Source: Brucella tritici
GTDB lineage: Bacteria > Pseudomonadota > Alphaproteobacteria > Rhizobiales > Rhizobiaceae
Direction of reading: 5' to 3'
Assembly (NCBI RefSeq): GCF_902825325.1
Contig: NZ_CADEAR010000001.1
Span: 248,001-312,000 of the forward strand
Length of the DNA: 64,000 bases
The notes under the pieces are model-generated. The model was not told the origin of the DNA. It made no database searches and worked only from the letters and a program-made list of their open reading frames with translations. Position 1 is the stretch's first letter, and each line of letters opens with the position of its first letter. Made by a program: the position numbers and the translations under genes. Shown piece by piece: positions 18,857 to 27,245 of this stretch.

Positions 18857-19510
18857 ATGACTTTGAAACTCTACCTTCACCCCTTTTCGTCATACTGCCA
18901 GAAAGCCATAACAGCCTTCTATGAAAAGGACATAGTTTTCGAAGCAAGAATGCTGGACGGCACGGAACCAGTGGCCAGCGAGTTCACCTCACTTTGGCCC
19001 TTCGGTAAATTTCCTGTGCTAACGGGCAATGGAAAACTGGTGTTTGAGGCGACGGGTATTATCGAATACCTAGAAGCCGCCTATCCGCATACCAGACGGC
19101 TGATCCCATCAGACCCGCTGGTCAGCGCGGACGTGAGAATGTGGGATCGCTTCTTTGATAATTACATAAACTACCCACAACAACGCCTCGTTTACATTGC
19201 ACTTGGTCGTGAACATGACGACGGTGGTGACCGCTGGCGAGCGGCATTTGATACAGCCTACGCATTTCTAGATCTACACATGGAAGGACGCGAGTGGGTC
19301 TCGGGCGATGATTTCAGCCTCGCGGATTGTGCTGCCGCACCTTCCCTGCTTTATGCAGACTGGACCTATGCCATTCCCGAAAAATTCGCCAACGTTTGGG
19401 CCTATCGTAAACGCCTGCTTGCGCGACCCAGCTATGCCCGCGCGCTCGACGAAGCACGGCCTTTCCGTCACTTGTTTCCATTGGGAGCACCTGAAGAAGG
19501 CAGAGATTGA
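18857..19510 (+). CDS. Glutathione S-transferase family protein
   Basis: The 217-residue protein has an N-terminal thioredoxin-like GST domain (about residues 1-80, with LYLHPFSSYCQKAITAFYEK and the cis-proline region FGKFPVL) and a helical C-terminal domain (about 90-205, with DDFSLADCAAAPSLLYAD). The active-site serine is probably in PFSSYC. The ATG at 18857 follows GGGAGG; the frame extends 12 codons upstream without support. It starts 32 bp after dctD, so it may be read from the dctBD transcript. Substrates are unknown. Confidence 0.88.
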   Translation: MTLKLYLHPFSSYCQKAITAFYEKDIVFEARMLDGTEPVASEFTSLWPFGKFPVLTGNGKLVFEATGIIEYLEAAYPHTRRLIPSDPLVSADVRMWDRFFDNYINYPQQRLVYIALGREHDDGGDRWRAAFDTAYAFLDLHMEGREWVSGDDFSLADCAAAPSLLYADWTYAIPEKFANVWAYRKRLLARPSYARALDEARPFRHLFPLGAPEEGRD

Positions 19511-19514
19511 TAGC

Positions 19515-20294
19515 CTACCGTGGCGAAGCGATCAGCTGACCCGAGGAGACGTGTTGCATGACTTCCATCGGAATGCCGTAGATTTCCTCAAGGCGGTCAG
19601 GCACCATGATACCCTTTGGGGTCGATTGCGCGATCAACCTGCCGCTGTGAAGCGCAAACACTTCATCGCAAAAACGCGCAGCCATATTTACGTCGTGCAA
19701 CACGACAAAGACGCTCAGTTCCTTTTCGTGTGACAGCTTACGCACAAGTGAGAGAACTTCGATCTGGTGCGCGATATCAAGCGCCGATGTCGGTTCATCA
19801 AGCAAAAGGCATTCCGCATCTTGAGCAACCAGCATGGCCAGCCAGACACGTTGACGCTCACCGCCTGAAAGCGTGTCTACCAAACGGTCAGCGAAAGGGG
19901 CGATCCCGGTCAACTCAATGGCTTCTTCCACTTTCCTACGGTCGGCTTCTCCAAAACGACCAAGGGCGCCATGCCATGGGTAGCGTCCCAATGCCACGAG
20001 TTCCTTGACCAGAATGCCTGCGGCCGGCGCCGTCTGCTGCGGAAGATATGCGAGCTTTCGCGCAAATTCACGGTCGCCCCATTCACCAAGCGTCTTACCC
20101 GCAAAGCGTACAGTCCCGCCCGACGCAGGCTGCTGCCGCGCCAGGATTTTCAGAAGCGTCGACTTTCCGGAACCATTGTGCCCAATGAGTGCTGTCAGAC
20201 TTCCTCCCGGTATGGACATCGTCAGCGGCTGCAACAGAGTGCGTCCGGCGACCGAAAAGGAAACATTTTCAAGTTCGAACAGGGCGGAGCTCAT
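19515..20294 (-). CDS. Iron-siderophore ABC transporter ATP-binding protein (FhuC-like)
   Basis: The 259-residue ATPase carries Walker A GHNGSGKST, a Q-loop at AYLPQQT, the signature LSGGERQR, Walker [12 protein letters not shown] and an H-loop in VVLHDVNMA. The sequence style (VKELVALGRYPW, RLEEIYGIPMEV) is that of the FhuC/FecE branch for ferric siderophores, haem or B12. No partner permease or binding protein is beside it, so it must pair with proteins encoded elsewhere. It is divergent from an AraC regulator and near a TonB receptor, which supports iron uptake. Upstream in-frame starts exist; the ATG at 20294 gives the usual family length. Confidence 0.85.
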   Translation of the reverse strand: MSSALFELENVSFSVAGRTLLQPLTMSIPGGSLTALIGHNGSGKSTLLKILARQQPASGGTVRFAGKTLGEWGDREFARKLAYLPQQTAPAAGILVKELVALGRYPWHGALGRFGEADRRKVEEAIELTGIAPFADRLVDTLSGGERQRVWLAMLVAQDAECLLLDEPTSALDIAHQIEVLSLVRKLSHEKELSVFVVLHDVNMAARFCDEVFALHSGRLIAQSTPKGIMVPDRLEEIYGIPMEVMQHVSSGQLIASPR

Positions 20295-20436
20295 CAATCT
20301 CATTCCAGATTTGGTCAAGTCCAGATGTTTGTCCTGCAATAAAGCAGTTCATCAAAGGTTGATAGCAAAATATGAGAAAGATATACATGTTTTGAGAAAC
20401 ACCATCAGGAAGAAGAATTTGGGCTTCCATCCGCAT

Positions 20437-21297
20437 ATGAAAAGCCACATCGAGGACGTCAGCTTGCTGGACGATCTTCACTATCGCGTATGGAACGGCG
20501 CAATAGCTGATGTATGGTCGGTCGATTGCGGACCGGGCGCGCGCGGGGAATATGTCTCGGAAGCGCCGCGTCTTTTTCTTGTACTTGAAAGCCGAGGCGA
20601 ACTGGCCATCTGCCCTGAACGGACCAACCGCACGCTAGCCGATATCCAGCCCCAGCAAAGGCTTTGCTACATCCCTGCGGGAATGACGATCTGGAGCCGG
20701 GTGACGCGCCCGGGAAAACTGAAGCATCTCGATCTGCATTTCGATGTTGCCAACCTGCAAAAACGTTTCGGCTACGCCTTAAGCAAGTGCAGCATTGAGA
20801 AGCCACGTCTGTTCTTTTCCAACCCGAAGATTGAACAGATCGGTTCTCTGCTGGCGGAAGAATGCCTTTCTAAAGCACCTATGCACGACCTTCATGGAGA
20901 GGGCCTGTTAACCGCGCTCGTCGCCGAACTGTTTGAAGCAAAACTGGAACAACGGCCGCGCAACAGCCAGCTTTCGCCGCGACAATTGCGTCGCGTGACG
21001 GAATTCATGGAAGACAATTATGCGCGCGTCATCCGCCTTCAGGAACTGGCGACGCTCGCGGGGCTGTCTGAATCTTATTTTTGCAGTGCCTTCAAGGCCT
21101 CGACAGGTATTTCACCCCACGCCTGGCAAATGCAGAAGCGCATCGATCGAGCACAGATGCTGCTTCTGCAACCAAGCGTTTCCCTGCCCCATATCGCAGC
21201 TCTAACCGGCTTCGCCGATCAGGCACATTTCACACGTGTTTTCAAGAAACTGACTGGTATCACGCCTGCCGCCTGGAGCAGGCAACAACTCCAGTAA
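20437..21297 (+). CDS. AraC-family transcriptional regulator of siderophore uptake
   Basis: The protein has a variable N-terminal sensing domain (about residues 1-170) and a C-terminal double HTH (about 180-285, with IRLQELATLAGLSESYFCSAFKA and LPHIAALTGFADQAHFTRVFKK). Position between an FhuC-like ATPase and a TonB-dependent receptor suggests it activates the receptor when its ferric siderophore is present, as PchR-type regulators do. The start is uncertain. The ATG at 20437 has no good ribosome site, whereas a TTG at 20419 follows AGGAAGAAG with suitable spacing. Confidence 0.82.
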   Translation: MKSHIEDVSLLDDLHYRVWNGAIADVWSVDCGPGARGEYVSEAPRLFLVLESRGELAICPERTNRTLADIQPQQRLCYIPAGMTIWSRVTRPGKLKHLDLHFDVANLQKRFGYALSKCSIEKPRLFFSNPKIEQIGSLLAEECLSKAPMHDLHGEGLLTALVAELFEAKLEQRPRNSQLSPRQLRRVTEFMEDNYARVIRLQELATLAGLSESYFCSAFKASTGISPHAWQMQKRIDRAQMLLLQPSVSLPHIAALTGFADQAHFTRVFKKLTGITPAAWSRQQLQ

Positions 21298-21443
21298 ATC
21301 CGAGCCGAATGATATTCGAAGGGCTTCATACATTAGCCAAAAATCATTCAACTGGTCGAAATAATGAACAATCTTCCAGCAATAACTTGATGTAAACACT
21401 CATATTAATTCGCAACATGTCACAGCTTTGACGTGTTTTGCGC

Positions 21444-21481
21444 ACCCGGCCCGTGCCTTATTAGGCATCAACGCGCCGGGT
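21444..21481 (+). promoter_or_regulatory. Hairpin in the leader of the TonB receptor gene
   Basis: ACCCGGC (21444-21450) pairs perfectly with GCCGGGT (21475-21481), and an inner TGCC/GGCA stem sits between them. It ends 33 bp before the receptor ATG. It may be a leader structure affecting mRNA stability or translation, or a transcription attenuator. No known riboswitch class was recognised. Confidence 0.35.
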
Positions 21482-21514
21482 CATATATGGGATTTCTCGA
21501 GGGGCTTGCACCGG

Positions 21515-23671
21515 ATGACGACATCGATAAAGCAACATTTCCTGATCCTGCTGGGTAACGCAGCGTTTACAGCTTTGGCGCTCTCGGCAGCTAGTGCGCA
21601 AGAAACGAACAATGCAGTTCGTCTTGAGACAGTTGTCGTGCAGACAGGAAATGGCCGAAACGACGAGGGCGTTGCGCCGGTGACGGGCTTCGTGCCGACG
21701 AAAACTATAACAGGATCTAAGGATAGCGTTGCCATCGAAAAGATCCCACAATCTGTATCAGTCGTAGGTCGCGAACAGATGGATGCCGTCGGTGCGCAAA
21801 AACTGGACGAAGCACTCCGCTATACGCCCGGCGTGCTCGGGCAGCCTTTCGGCGTCGATAATGATACCGACTGGCTCTACATTCGCGGTTTCGAAGCCAC
21901 CCAGTACGGCACTTATCTCGACGGTTTGCAGAACTTCAGCTACGGCTTCGGCGGCTTCCTGATCGATAGCTTCGGCATCGAGCGTATTGATGTTCTGCGT
22001 GGTGCGTCGTCTGCCCTTTATGGCGGCTCCAACCCTGGCGGCATCGTCAATTATATCAGCAAGCGCCCGACCGGCGAGCGGCTGCGTTATCTCGAAACGG
22101 GCATTAATAGCTACGGCAACGCCTATCTCGGCTTCGACATCGGAGACAAGGCCAGCGAAACGGTCAATTACCGATTGAACGGCAAGATTCAGGGCGGTGA
22201 CAATTATACGGACTTCGCCAAGGAATTTCGCGGTGTCATCTCGCCGAGCATTGAATACAAGCCCGACGAAGCAACCAAGCTGACCATTCTCGGCAACTAT
22301 ACCCACCTCAATCTGACCCATGACGGCGGTGGCTTTCTTCCTTACTACGGCAGTGTTGTTCCGACCGAATTCGGCAGGATTTCGCGCAAAAGGAACTTCA
22401 CCGAGCCCGACATCGACTCCTACGAGCGCGAACAGGCTTCCATTGGCTATGAGTTCGAACATCAGTTCGACAATGATTGGACCGTACGCCAGAATGTGCG
22501 CTACGGCTTCTCACACGTGAAAGAACACAGCCTCTATGCGTATGGTTATGAGGGTTTCCTGCCGCAGCCTGCACCGGGCAATCCGAATATCGCGCGCATC
22601 AACTTCAAGCACGATACGACGGTCAATACCTTCCTTGCCGACAATCAACTTGAAGGAACGGTCGATACTGGCGCGCTGACGCATAACCTTCTGTTTGGTA
22701 TCGAGTACCGTTATTTCCGAATTGACCAGATGCAACAGACTGGCGGAGCGACCGTTATCGACGGCTTCAATCCTGTCTACGGTGAACCGCAGGGACCAAT
22801 GTTCGATCCTTATATCGATCAGGATTTGCGGCGCCACCAGATCGGCATTTATGCTCAGGATCGCATGGAATTCGGCGACGGTTGGATCGCGACCTTCAAC
22901 GGCCGTTACGACTATGTCAAAACCGATGCGACGGGATTGCCAAGCTACGAGTATAACAAAGGCAAGGCCTCTGGGCGTGCAGGCCTCGGCTATGAATTCG
23001 ACAATGGCATAACGCCTTATGTCAGTGTCGCGACCTTCTTCAATCCGATCATCGAAACGCTGGCAGACGGCAGCTACGCTCAACCAGAGACCGGAGCACA
23101 GTATGAAGTGGGCCTCAAATACCGTCCAGAACTTTTCGATGGCTTGATTACCGCTTCGCTGTTCGACCTGACCAAGGAAAATGCCCTCACCGGCTCCAGT
23201 TTCGCGCGCGAACAGCTGGGCAAGGTCAACTCTCGCGGTTTCGAGCTCGAGGTTCAGGCCAACCTCACCGACGAATGGAAAGTGACCGCTGCGGTTACCG
23301 CCTATGATCTGAAAATCAAGGAAAACGACAGCAATCCCGATATCATCGGAAATCGCCCCTATCTCCTGCCAGAACAGCAGGCCTCCGTTTTTGTCCAGTA
23401 CAAAGTACCGGATGGTACACTTCAAGGCGTAACCCTTGGCGGCGGTGTGCGCTATCTCGGCTCGTCATATGCTGATGAACAAAACACCCTCAAGGTACCA
23501 ATGGTGACGCTTGCCGACCTGAAGCTTGGTTACCAAAAAGACAATTGGGGCGTCGACTTGAACGTCACCAATCTGTTCGACAAAAACTATGTGGCGGGAT
23601 GTCAGGGCATTTATGTTTGTGGCTATGGTGAAGGACGCAAGGCGCTCTTGAAAATTCACACCAAGTGGTGA
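21515..23671 (+). CDS. TonB-dependent ferric siderophore receptor (FhuA/FoxA-like)
   Basis: The 718-residue outer-membrane receptor has a signal peptide (about residues 1-30, ending ALSAASA) and a TonB-box-like ETVVVQ segment. A plug domain follows (about 65-175, with IPQSVSVVGREQM, IRGFEATQYGTYLDGL and VLRGASSALYGGSNPGGIVNYISKRP), then a 22-strand barrel ending in aromatic KIHTKW. The NLFDKNYVAGC and GYGEGR segments near the end are typical of hydroxamate-type receptors such as FhuA and FoxA. Which siderophore it takes up cannot be read. The start at 21515 gives a good signal peptide. Confidence 0.92.
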   Translation: MTTSIKQHFLILLGNAAFTALALSAASAQETNNAVRLETVVVQTGNGRNDEGVAPVTGFVPTKTITGSKDSVAIEKIPQSVSVVGREQMDAVGAQKLDEALRYTPGVLGQPFGVDNDTDWLYIRGFEATQYGTYLDGLQNFSYGFGGFLIDSFGIERIDVLRGASSALYGGSNPGGIVNYISKRPTGERLRYLETGINSYGNAYLGFDIGDKASETVNYRLNGKIQGGDNYTDFAKEFRGVISPSIEYKPDEATKLTILGNYTHLNLTHDGGGFLPYYGSVVPTEFGRISRKRNFTEPDIDSYEREQASIGYEFEHQFDNDWTVRQNVRYGFSHVKEHSLYAYGYEGFLPQPAPGNPNIARINFKHDTTVNTFLADNQLEGTVDTGALTHNLLFGIEYRYFRIDQMQQTGGATVIDGFNPVYGEPQGPMFDPYIDQDLRRHQIGIYAQDRMEFGDGWIATFNGRYDYVKTDATGLPSYEYNKGKASGRAGLGYEFDNGITPYVSVATFFNPIIETLADGSYAQPETGAQYEVGLKYRPELFDGLITASLFDLTKENALTGSSFAREQLGKVNSRGFELEVQANLTDEWKVTAAVTAYDLKIKENDSNPDIIGNRPYLLPEQQASVFVQYKVPDGTLQGVTLGGGVRYLGSSYADEQNTLKVPMVTLADLKLGYQKDNWGVDLNVTNLFDKNYVAGCQGIYVCGYGEGRKALLKIHTKW

Positions 23672-23688
23672 TCTTAAAGCGCAATATC

Positions 23689-23719
23689 AAAGGGTGTTGC
23701 AACTACGGCAGCACTCTTT
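23689..23719. terminator. Terminator-like hairpin after the TonB receptor gene
   Basis: AAAGGGTGTTGC (23689-23700) pairs with GCAGCACTCTTT (23708-23719) over 12 positions with two G-T wobbles and a 7-nt loop. It lies between the receptor gene and the convergent DUF488 gene. Confidence 0.65.
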
Positions 23720-23728
23720 GGGAATTGT

Positions 23729-24085
23729 CTATAGGGATTGCATGAACTCGTGTAGGACCACAGCCTGATTATGCTCTTCGTCCTTTGCGCCGTATAACAG
23801 CGTCAGCCGCCCACCTCTTGCCTTGGCTTCGGCGATCAAATCCTCCAGTGCTGGTTTATGACCTTCCAGCTCTCGGCGGTATTTTTTCTGGAAATCATTC
23901 CATTTCACCGGATCATGGCCGAACCATTTGCGAAGATCCGTCGATGGTGCGACATCCTTGGCCCAAAGATCTATATCCGCCTTTTCCTTCGTCATGCCAC
24001 GCGGCCAGACGCGATCCACGAGGACCCGATAGCCGTCATCCGGCGAAGGAGCTTCATAAATCCGCTTCAAGTCAATTGTCGTCAT
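23729..24085 (-). CDS. DUF488 family protein (YeaO-like)
   Basis: The 118-residue protein matches the short DUF488/YeaO family, with LKRIYEAPSPDDGYRVLVDR, WPRGMTKEKA, the APSTDLRKWFGHDP motif and a closing LTLLYGAKDEEHNQA segment. It is small, soluble and of unestablished function. The ATG at 24085 follows GAGGAG; the open frame extends further upstream but that part has no family resemblance. It is a single gene. Confidence 0.85.
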   Translation of the reverse strand: MTTIDLKRIYEAPSPDDGYRVLVDRVWPRGMTKEKADIDLWAKDVAPSTDLRKWFGHDPVKWNDFQKKYRRELEGHKPALEDLIAEAKARGGRLTLLYGAKDEEHNQAVVLHEFMQSL

Positions 24086-24170
24086 TAGGAATGGCTCCTC
24101 AATATCCTGCCGACAGATATGGCGGGGAAAACGCATTCGACAAGTCGACACAATCTGGCTCACAAAATAA

Positions 24171-24219
24171 AAAGGCCGCTGCAGACTGGACATTTCATGT
24201 CCGGCAAGCAACGGCCTTT
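24171..24219 (-). terminator. Rho-independent terminator of the small exported protein operon
   Basis: On the minus strand AAAGGCCG (24219-24212) pairs with CGGCCTTT (24178-24171), with an inner GGACAT/ATGTCC hairpin, and a T-rich run (TTTATTTTG) follows. It lies 55 bp after the Asr-like gene stop. Confidence 0.8.
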
Positions 24220-24274
24220 GATGGCGAAAACCGGACTGCGAGGGAGCCGCCGGTTTTCGCGCGAAACGGAAAAC

Positions 24275-24484
24275 TTAATACTTCTTGGCCGGAGCGGCCT
24301 TCTTATGCGACTTCTTTGTAGTGTGATGCTTCTTGTGAGCCGAAGCCTTCTTCGCATGATGCTTGGTGGTTGTCATGTGGGTTGCAGCAGCCGGAGCAGC
24401 GTTAGCAGCGCTTGCCGTCAGGACAGGAGCGGACAGGCCCAGAACGACAGCCATGCCAAGAGCAGAAATAAGGGACTTCTTCAT
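24275..24484 (-). CDS. Small exported Lys/His/Ala-rich protein, Asr (acid-shock)-like
   Basis: The 69-residue product begins with a clear signal peptide (MKKSLISALGMAVVLGL, cleaved near ASA-A at about residue 30). The mature part is almost entirely A, K, H and T (repeated THHAKK/HKKHH-type runs). This composition and layout resemble the acid-shock protein Asr of enterobacteria, a disordered periplasmic protein. The resemblance is compositional, so homology is unproven. The ATG at 24484 is preferred over one five codons upstream. The gene follows another exported protein and faces a two-component system across the intergenic gap. Confidence 0.6.
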   Translation of the reverse strand: MKKSLISALGMAVVLGLSAPVLTASAANAAPAAATHMTTTKHHAKKASAHKKHHTTKKSHKKAAPAKKY

Positions 24485-24495
24485 TTTCCGGTTCC

Positions 24496-24894
24496 TCAAT
24501 TGGGTTTTCCGTTCGGGGTCTTCCCCGCCGGAGGTAAAGCAGTTTCCTGTCCGCCTGTGTCGGCCATGTCAGGTTTGACCCCTAGAAGCTTGAGGGCCTC
24601 GGCATAGGCTCGCAGGCCCTGTGCCTCTCTTCTGCTCGCGCAGAATTTCATCCCCCTCTTCTGCAAGGTCTCCGCCTGGCGAGCCTGCCGAGTTTCGACA
24701 CGACCGGAAAGTGCGGTTTGCAGTTGATGCTGAAGCCTGTCACACCGTTCGCTGCGTGTTACGAGTTGTGCCGCCATTGCTCCGTTGGGAAGCGGACAGG
24801 ACAGCAGACCCGCTAGACAAAGTGTTGAAAGAAACGCTTTCGCAGATGTTTTCGATATAAAAATCGAGTTGAACATACGAATTCGATCTTTCAT
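24496..24894 (-). CDS. Small exported protein of unknown function
   Basis: The 132-residue product has a signal peptide (core AKAFLSTLCLAGLLSC, end near GAMAAQ at about residue 42). The mature part of about 90 residues has two cysteines (SERCDRL, MKFCAS) that could form one disulfide, a charged helical middle and a Pro/Gly-rich tail. I do not recognise a family. Its stop lies 11 bp before the Asr-like start, so the two form one operon. An internal ATG at codon 7 is an equally possible start, as no strong ribosome site is seen. Confidence 0.6.
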   Translation of the reverse strand: MKDRIRMFNSIFISKTSAKAFLSTLCLAGLLSCPLPNGAMAAQLVTRSERCDRLQHQLQTALSGRVETRQARQAETLQKRGMKFCASRREAQGLRAYAEALKLLGVKPDMADTGGQETALPPAGKTPNGKPN

Positions 24895-25084
24895 TGGGCT
24901 TCAGTTTCTTCAGCGAGACCGTTATTGCACGCCTTGTTTGCGCTTGTTTTTCGCGTCTGTTGCAATTTGTTTCTGAATTGTAGCGCCATGCAAATGCCGG
25001 TTGAAAACCGAAGCTTGAGGCTTTTTATCGTCGTAATCCGGGCGCTACTATCACAAGACTCATAGCTACTATGGAAGCTGCAAA

Positions 25085-25801
25085 TTGAAAGAAGACGCCC
25101 ACGTTCTGATTGTCGATGACGATAAGGATATACGTGACCTTCTGCACGAATTTCTCAAGCGCCGCGGCATGCGCGTTTCCATCGCCCAGAACGGCGAGGA
25201 GATGCATGATGTAATGAGCCGCACGGCCATCGATCTGATCATTCTGGACGTTATGCTTCCCGGCAAAAGCGGCATCGAAATATGTCAGGATATCCGCCGT
25301 CATTCGCGTGTTCCGATCATCATGTTGACGGCAATTGCCGATGCGGCCGACAAGATACTGGGCCTTGAAATCGGCGCTGATGACTATCTGGCAAAGCCGT
25401 TCGATCCGCGCGAGCTCCTCGCCCGTATCCGCGCTGTGCTCAGGCGCCTGGAAAACAGCCGTGGTCCCAGCCGCCCCGTCACACACAGCTACCGCTTCGC
25501 TGGCTGGACACTCGACTGCGCGCGCAGGCGTCTTACGTCTCCGTCCGACGTGCGCGTCGAACTGACCACGGCAGAGTTCAATCTGCTTGAAGCTTTCGCC
25601 AAAAGTTCGCAACACATCCTTAGCCGTGATCAGCTGATGGAACTGGCCGGAAATCAGGCTGTTTACGGCTATGATCGAAGCGTTGACATCCTAATCAGTC
25701 GACTGCGACGCAAATTGAATGACGATCCTCGCTCCCCCAAACTGATCCTCACCATTCGCGGCGGCGGCTACCAGTTCGGCCATGAGGTCGAAATGGAATG
25801 A
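25085..25801 (+). CDS. OmpR-family response regulator
   Basis: The 238-residue regulator has a receiver domain (about residues 5-120, acidic pocket DDD at 11-13, phospho-acceptor D55 in IILDVML, K in LAKPF) and a winged-helix OmpR domain (about 138-235, with LTTAEFNLLEAF and RSVDILISRLRRKL). It begins with TTG after GGAAG; no ATG gives a complete receiver. It overlaps the following kinase gene by ATGA. OmpR-type regulators of this shape (RstA, EnvZ/OmpR group) often control envelope and acid responses. Confidence 0.9.
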   Translation: MKEDAHVLIVDDDKDIRDLLHEFLKRRGMRVSIAQNGEEMHDVMSRTAIDLIILDVMLPGKSGIEICQDIRRHSRVPIIMLTAIADAADKILGLEIGADDYLAKPFDPRELLARIRAVLRRLENSRGPSRPVTHSYRFAGWTLDCARRRLTSPSDVRVELTTAEFNLLEAFAKSSQHILSRDQLMELAGNQAVYGYDRSVDILISRLRRKLNDDPRSPKLILTIRGGGYQFGHEVEME

Positions 25802-27213
25802 GGTTTCCCTTTCCTCGTTCCCTGCCAAGCTGGCTTCTCACAATTCTGATCAGCGGCCTCCTGATTACACAGATTGCTACGCTCTGGATTGTTTCGCAGG
25901 ATCGCAAGGATGCGAACAATGCGCTGGAGCTGTTCCGTCTCAGCGAAAGAGCGACGGCCCTCGTCAAACTGCTTAGCTCAACACCAGTCAGCGACTGGAA
26001 CAGTCTTGCCACTCGCCTGACAACTTCCGGTCAGGGCATCACGATCACGACACAACCCGATGTGTCGACTGTGCTGGCTAGTGAAGATGACCTCGCTGAG
26101 CTCGAAGACGTCCTTGTCGCGCGTCTGGCACGCTATGGCGTTATCGACGCCCGTATATGCCGCGATAAAATTACACATGGATTCCGTGCCGCTTCGACAC
26201 AGACCACTGACAACGGTGATATCGGCGATGTCGAAAAGCAGATCAACGATCTTGCAGCAACGACAAACTTGAGCGCCAGCCTGACCACTTCACTGCAGTT
26301 CGGCGACGGACGCTGGATGAACTTCACTACAAGGATCACCCCGGCCGATCCGATCATCACGACCGAAACCATCCCTCTGTTTGCGCTTGTAGCGCTTAGC
26401 GTGGTTCTCGTGGCAATATGGGCGACCCGCCGTCTGACAGCACCCTATCGGGTGCTCGAACGCGCCGTGCACCGGATTGGTGGCGACTTGAAAAGCGCGC
26501 CACTGCCTGAAGACGGAAGCCGTGAATATAAAGCTGCCGCGCAAGCCGTGAACACGATGCAATCGAAGCTACTTGATTATGTTGCTGAACGTGAACAGCT
26601 TGCGGCCGCCCTTGCGCATGACCTGCGCACTCCGCTCACACGCATCCGGCTTCGCCTGGCACTGGTCGAAGATGAAGCTCTGGCAAAGTCACTCGCCAAA
26701 GATCTCAATGATATTGAGGCGATCTCGCGCTCGGTAATCGACTTTGCAGCATCCGAACTTGCCAATGAAAAGAAGGAGAAAATCGATCTCTGGTCGCTTC
26801 TCCTGTCCATTGCCGACAATTACCCGCAGGCAACGCTGGATGAGAGAAATTCCGACGGACTGGACGCTGTAGCCTACTGCCAGCCTATCTCGATCCAGCG
26901 CTGCATCACCAATCTGATTGATAATGCGTTTGCTTATGGTGGCAATGCCAAACTCTCGCTTCGGCAAGACCGTAACGAGCTCGTGTTACTTGTGAAGGAT
27001 AATGGTCCGGGTATTCCTGAGAACCAAATCAAGGAAATGTTCAAGCCCTTCAACCGGGCAGACAAATCCAGAAATCGGGACTCCGGCGGCTTCGGTCTCG
27101 GATTGACTATCGCCCGCAACGTGGCGCATGCCAATGCTGGTGAAATCTTTTTAAAAAACGATCCATCAGGTGGACTGGTCGCCGAGCTGCATCTACCGGC
27201 CTGGCGGGAATAG
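25798..27213 (+). CDS. Membrane sensor histidine kinase
   Basis: The 471-residue kinase has two membrane helices (about residues 12-33 and 192-210) around a periplasmic sensor region (about 35-190) of no recognised family. A HAMP linker, a HisKA domain with H274 in AAALAHDLRTPL, and an ATPase domain with NLIDNAFAYG, DNGPGIP and GFGLGLTI follow. It is translationally coupled to the response regulator. The signal is unknown. The divergent small exported proteins are the obvious candidate targets. Confidence 0.92.
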   Translation: MRFPFPRSLPSWLLTILISGLLITQIATLWIVSQDRKDANNALELFRLSERATALVKLLSSTPVSDWNSLATRLTTSGQGITITTQPDVSTVLASEDDLAELEDVLVARLARYGVIDARICRDKITHGFRAASTQTTDNGDIGDVEKQINDLAATTNLSASLTTSLQFGDGRWMNFTTRITPADPIITTETIPLFALVALSVVLVAIWATRRLTAPYRVLERAVHRIGGDLKSAPLPEDGSREYKAAAQAVNTMQSKLLDYVAEREQLAAALAHDLRTPLTRIRLRLALVEDEALAKSLAKDLNDIEAISRSVIDFAASELANEKKEKIDLWSLLLSIADNYPQATLDERNSDGLDAVAYCQPISIQRCITNLIDNAFAYGGNAKLSLRQDRNELVLLVKDNGPGIPENQIKEMFKPFNRADKSRNRDSGGFGLGLTIARNVAHANAGEIFLKNDPSGGLVAELHLPAWRE

Positions 27214-27238
27214 TCCCCGGAAGATATGCCTCCGGGGA
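27214..27238. terminator. Bidirectional terminator-like hairpin
   Basis: A perfect 8-bp stem, TCCCCGGA (27214-27221) with TCCGGGGA (27231-27238), starts directly after the kinase stop codon and separates it from the convergent doeD gene. Confidence 0.7.
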
Positions 27239-27245
27239 CAATGGT

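Noticed and set aside
22511-23425. 304-codon open frame antisense to the TonB receptor
   Set aside because: It is a mirror of a well-supported receptor gene and shows no independent start signal or domain.
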